Assembly: GCA_019420465.1 (NCBI GenBank)
Contig: JAHZHB010000059.1
Span: 1-42,164 of the forward strand
From: Lachnospiraceae bacterium
Lineage (GTDB): Bacteria > Bacillota > Clostridia > Lachnospirales > Lachnospiraceae
DNA: 42,164 bases
Direction: 5' to 3'
Part shown: positions 41,065-42,164 of the stretch, piece after piece
How positions within the stretch are numbered: the first letter of the stretch is position 1
How the letters are laid out: the number at the start of each line of letters is the position of its first letter
Notes under the pieces: generated by a model
Seen by the model: only the letters and a program-made list of their open reading frames with translations
Database searches by the model: none
What the model was told of the DNA's origin: nothing
Position numbers and translations under genes: made by a program

Positions 41065-42164
41065 ATGAATACAGAGAAAAAAGAACAGGCCAGGCTGTTT
41101 TCCAACAGTGATCTGCGAAAACTGATCCTGCCGCTTATTTTAGAACAGACGCTGGTGATCACCGTGGGTATGGTGGATACGATGATGGTATCTTCTGTCG
41201 GGGAAGCCGCCGTTTCCGGTGTGTCGCTGGTCGATATGCTGGTCAATCTGGTGTTGAGCGTCTTTGCGGCATTATCGACGGGGGGTGCTGTGGTAACGTC
41301 CCAGTTTCTGGGCGCAAAGAGGGAAAAGGATGCCTGTCATTCGTCACGGCAGCTGCTCTATACGGTGGCGATCTTTTCTTCACTGGTGATGGTGGTGTGT
41401 ATGCTGGCCTGCCGTCCGATCCTGTCGTTTTTCTTTGGCAGCATCGAGGCAGATGTCATGGAAAATGCCAGGATCTACCTTCTGATCTGTGCGGTTTCCT
41501 TCCCGTTTATGGGTGTGTACGATGCCGCAGCAGCGCTGTTTCGTGCCATGGGAAATTCACTGATCGTGCTGAAAGCATCGTGTATCATGAATGCTGTGAA
41601 CATCATCGGTAATGCGATCGGTATTTATGTCTTACATATGGGCGTTGTTGGTGTGGCGGTTCCGACGTTACTGTCCCGTATTGTGGCGGCAGCGATCTTA
41701 TTTTTTCTGCTGAAGCAGCCGCGTTATGTGATCCATATGACAAAAGAAAAGTTTCGTTTTGACGGAAAAATCATCCGAAGGATTCTGTACATCGGTATCC
41801 CGAGCGGTATCGAAAACGGGATTTTCCAGCTGGGACGTGTGGCAGTGGTCAGTATCATCTCCGGCTTTGGCACTGTGCAGATCGCGGCGAATGGTGTGGC
41901 AAACAGTCTGGACAGTATGGGCTGTATCATGGGGCAGGCGATGAGTCTTGCCATGATCACGGTCATCGGGCAGTGTGTAGGCGCAGCCAGCCTTTCACAG
42001 GTGAAATATTATACGAAAAAGCTGATGGTGATCACCTATATCGGTATGATGGCGATCAATATTGTAATCCTGTCTTCGCTTTCCTTTATCCTGAAATTTT
42101 ACGGCCTGAGTGCGGAGACGACAGCGCTGTCGGCACATCTGTTATGGATTCATGACGGTAGTGG
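41065..42164 (+). CDS. MATE-family multidrug efflux protein (3' end cut)
   Basis: At least 366 aa, cut by the window end. MATE/NorM-type features: LRKLILPLILEQTLVITVGMVDTMMVSSVGEAAVSGVS at the start, QFLGAKREKDA, ALFRAMGNSLIVLKASCIMNAVNIIGN and the second-half copy IGIPSGIENGIFQLGR with IAANGVANSLDSM. Eight or nine TMs are visible. It exports drugs or metabolites using Na+ or H+. Own promoter, and not linked to cotJ. Confidence 0.93.
   Translation, partial: MNTEKKEQARLFSNSDLRKLILPLILEQTLVITVGMVDTMMVSSVGEAAVSGVSLVDMLVNLVLSVFAALSTGGAVVTSQFLGAKREKDACHSSRQLLYTVAIFSSLVMVVCMLACRPILSFFFGSIEADVMENARIYLLICAVSFPFMGVYDAAAALFRAMGNSLIVLKASCIMNAVNIIGNAIGIYVLHMGVVGVAVPTLLSRIVAAAILFFLLKQPRYVIHMTKEKFRFDGKIIRRILYIGIPSGIENGIFQLGRVAVVSIISGFGTVQIAANGVANSLDSMGCIMGQAMSLAMITVIGQCVGAASLSQVKYYTKKLMVITYIGMMAINIVILSSLSFILKFYGLSAETTALSAHLLWIHDGS

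Overview
The window looks like the chromosome of an anaerobic, spore-forming gut-type clostridium, most likely Lachnospiraceae. The evidence is a cotJABC spore-coat operon, several oxygen-sensitive enzyme families (glycyl radical enzymes, a 2-hydroxyacyl-CoA dehydratase-type pair, an Etf with an added ferredoxin domain), AGGAGG-type ribosome binding sites and Clostridia-type small genes. No rRNA, tRNA, CRISPR array, phage or transposase gene was seen.

Layout. (1) 1-7.3 kb: a PadR-type repressor gene faces a five-gene operon with the order and domain make-up of the Acetobacterium caffeate-reduction operon carABCDE: CoA-transferase, acyl-CoA ligase, acyl-CoA dehydrogenase/reductase, EtfB, ferredoxin-EtfA. 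A PadR-like operator lies between them. (2) 7.4-23.9 kb: an accessory catabolic cluster that I cannot match to a described pathway. It has three paralogous glycyl radical enzymes (GREs) whose active-site motif is Cys-x-Asp rather than the Cys-x-Glu of known eliminases, two URO-D/methyltransferase-like proteins, a MatC/SLC13-like permease, one GRE activase, two BCR/2-hydroxyacyl-CoA dehydratase-type subunits and a CaiB-type CoA-transferase. A reasonable model, which is inference, is import of a carboxylate, GRE and URO-D chemistry, CoA transfer, dehydration to an enoyl-CoA, and reduction by the neighbouring Car/Etf complex. (3) 24.0-28.5 kb: TRIC-type channel, DUF3786 protein, proB, a PfkB kinase and proA. 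(4) 28.5-32.8 kb: a two-component system with a membrane-anchored accessory protein and a small membrane protein, flanked by three copies of a strange palindromic element. (5) 32.8-36.2 kb: queuosine salvage (yhhQ-queL) under a preQ1-I riboswitch, a prolyl-tRNA-editing-like protein and an RluD-type pseudouridine synthase. (6) 36.3-39.6 kb: cobalt ECF transporter cbiMNQO and a small membrane protein. (7) 39.6-42.2 kb: cotJABC and a MATE efflux gene cut by the window edge.

The two most unusual things are the Cys-x-Asp GRE cluster and the inside-out palindromic elements. Each element has the same 88-nt structured head, with covariation inside it, held between 42-48-nt near-perfect inverted arms whose sequence is completely different in every copy.

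All family calls are by eye from motifs and gene order. No database search or folding program was run.
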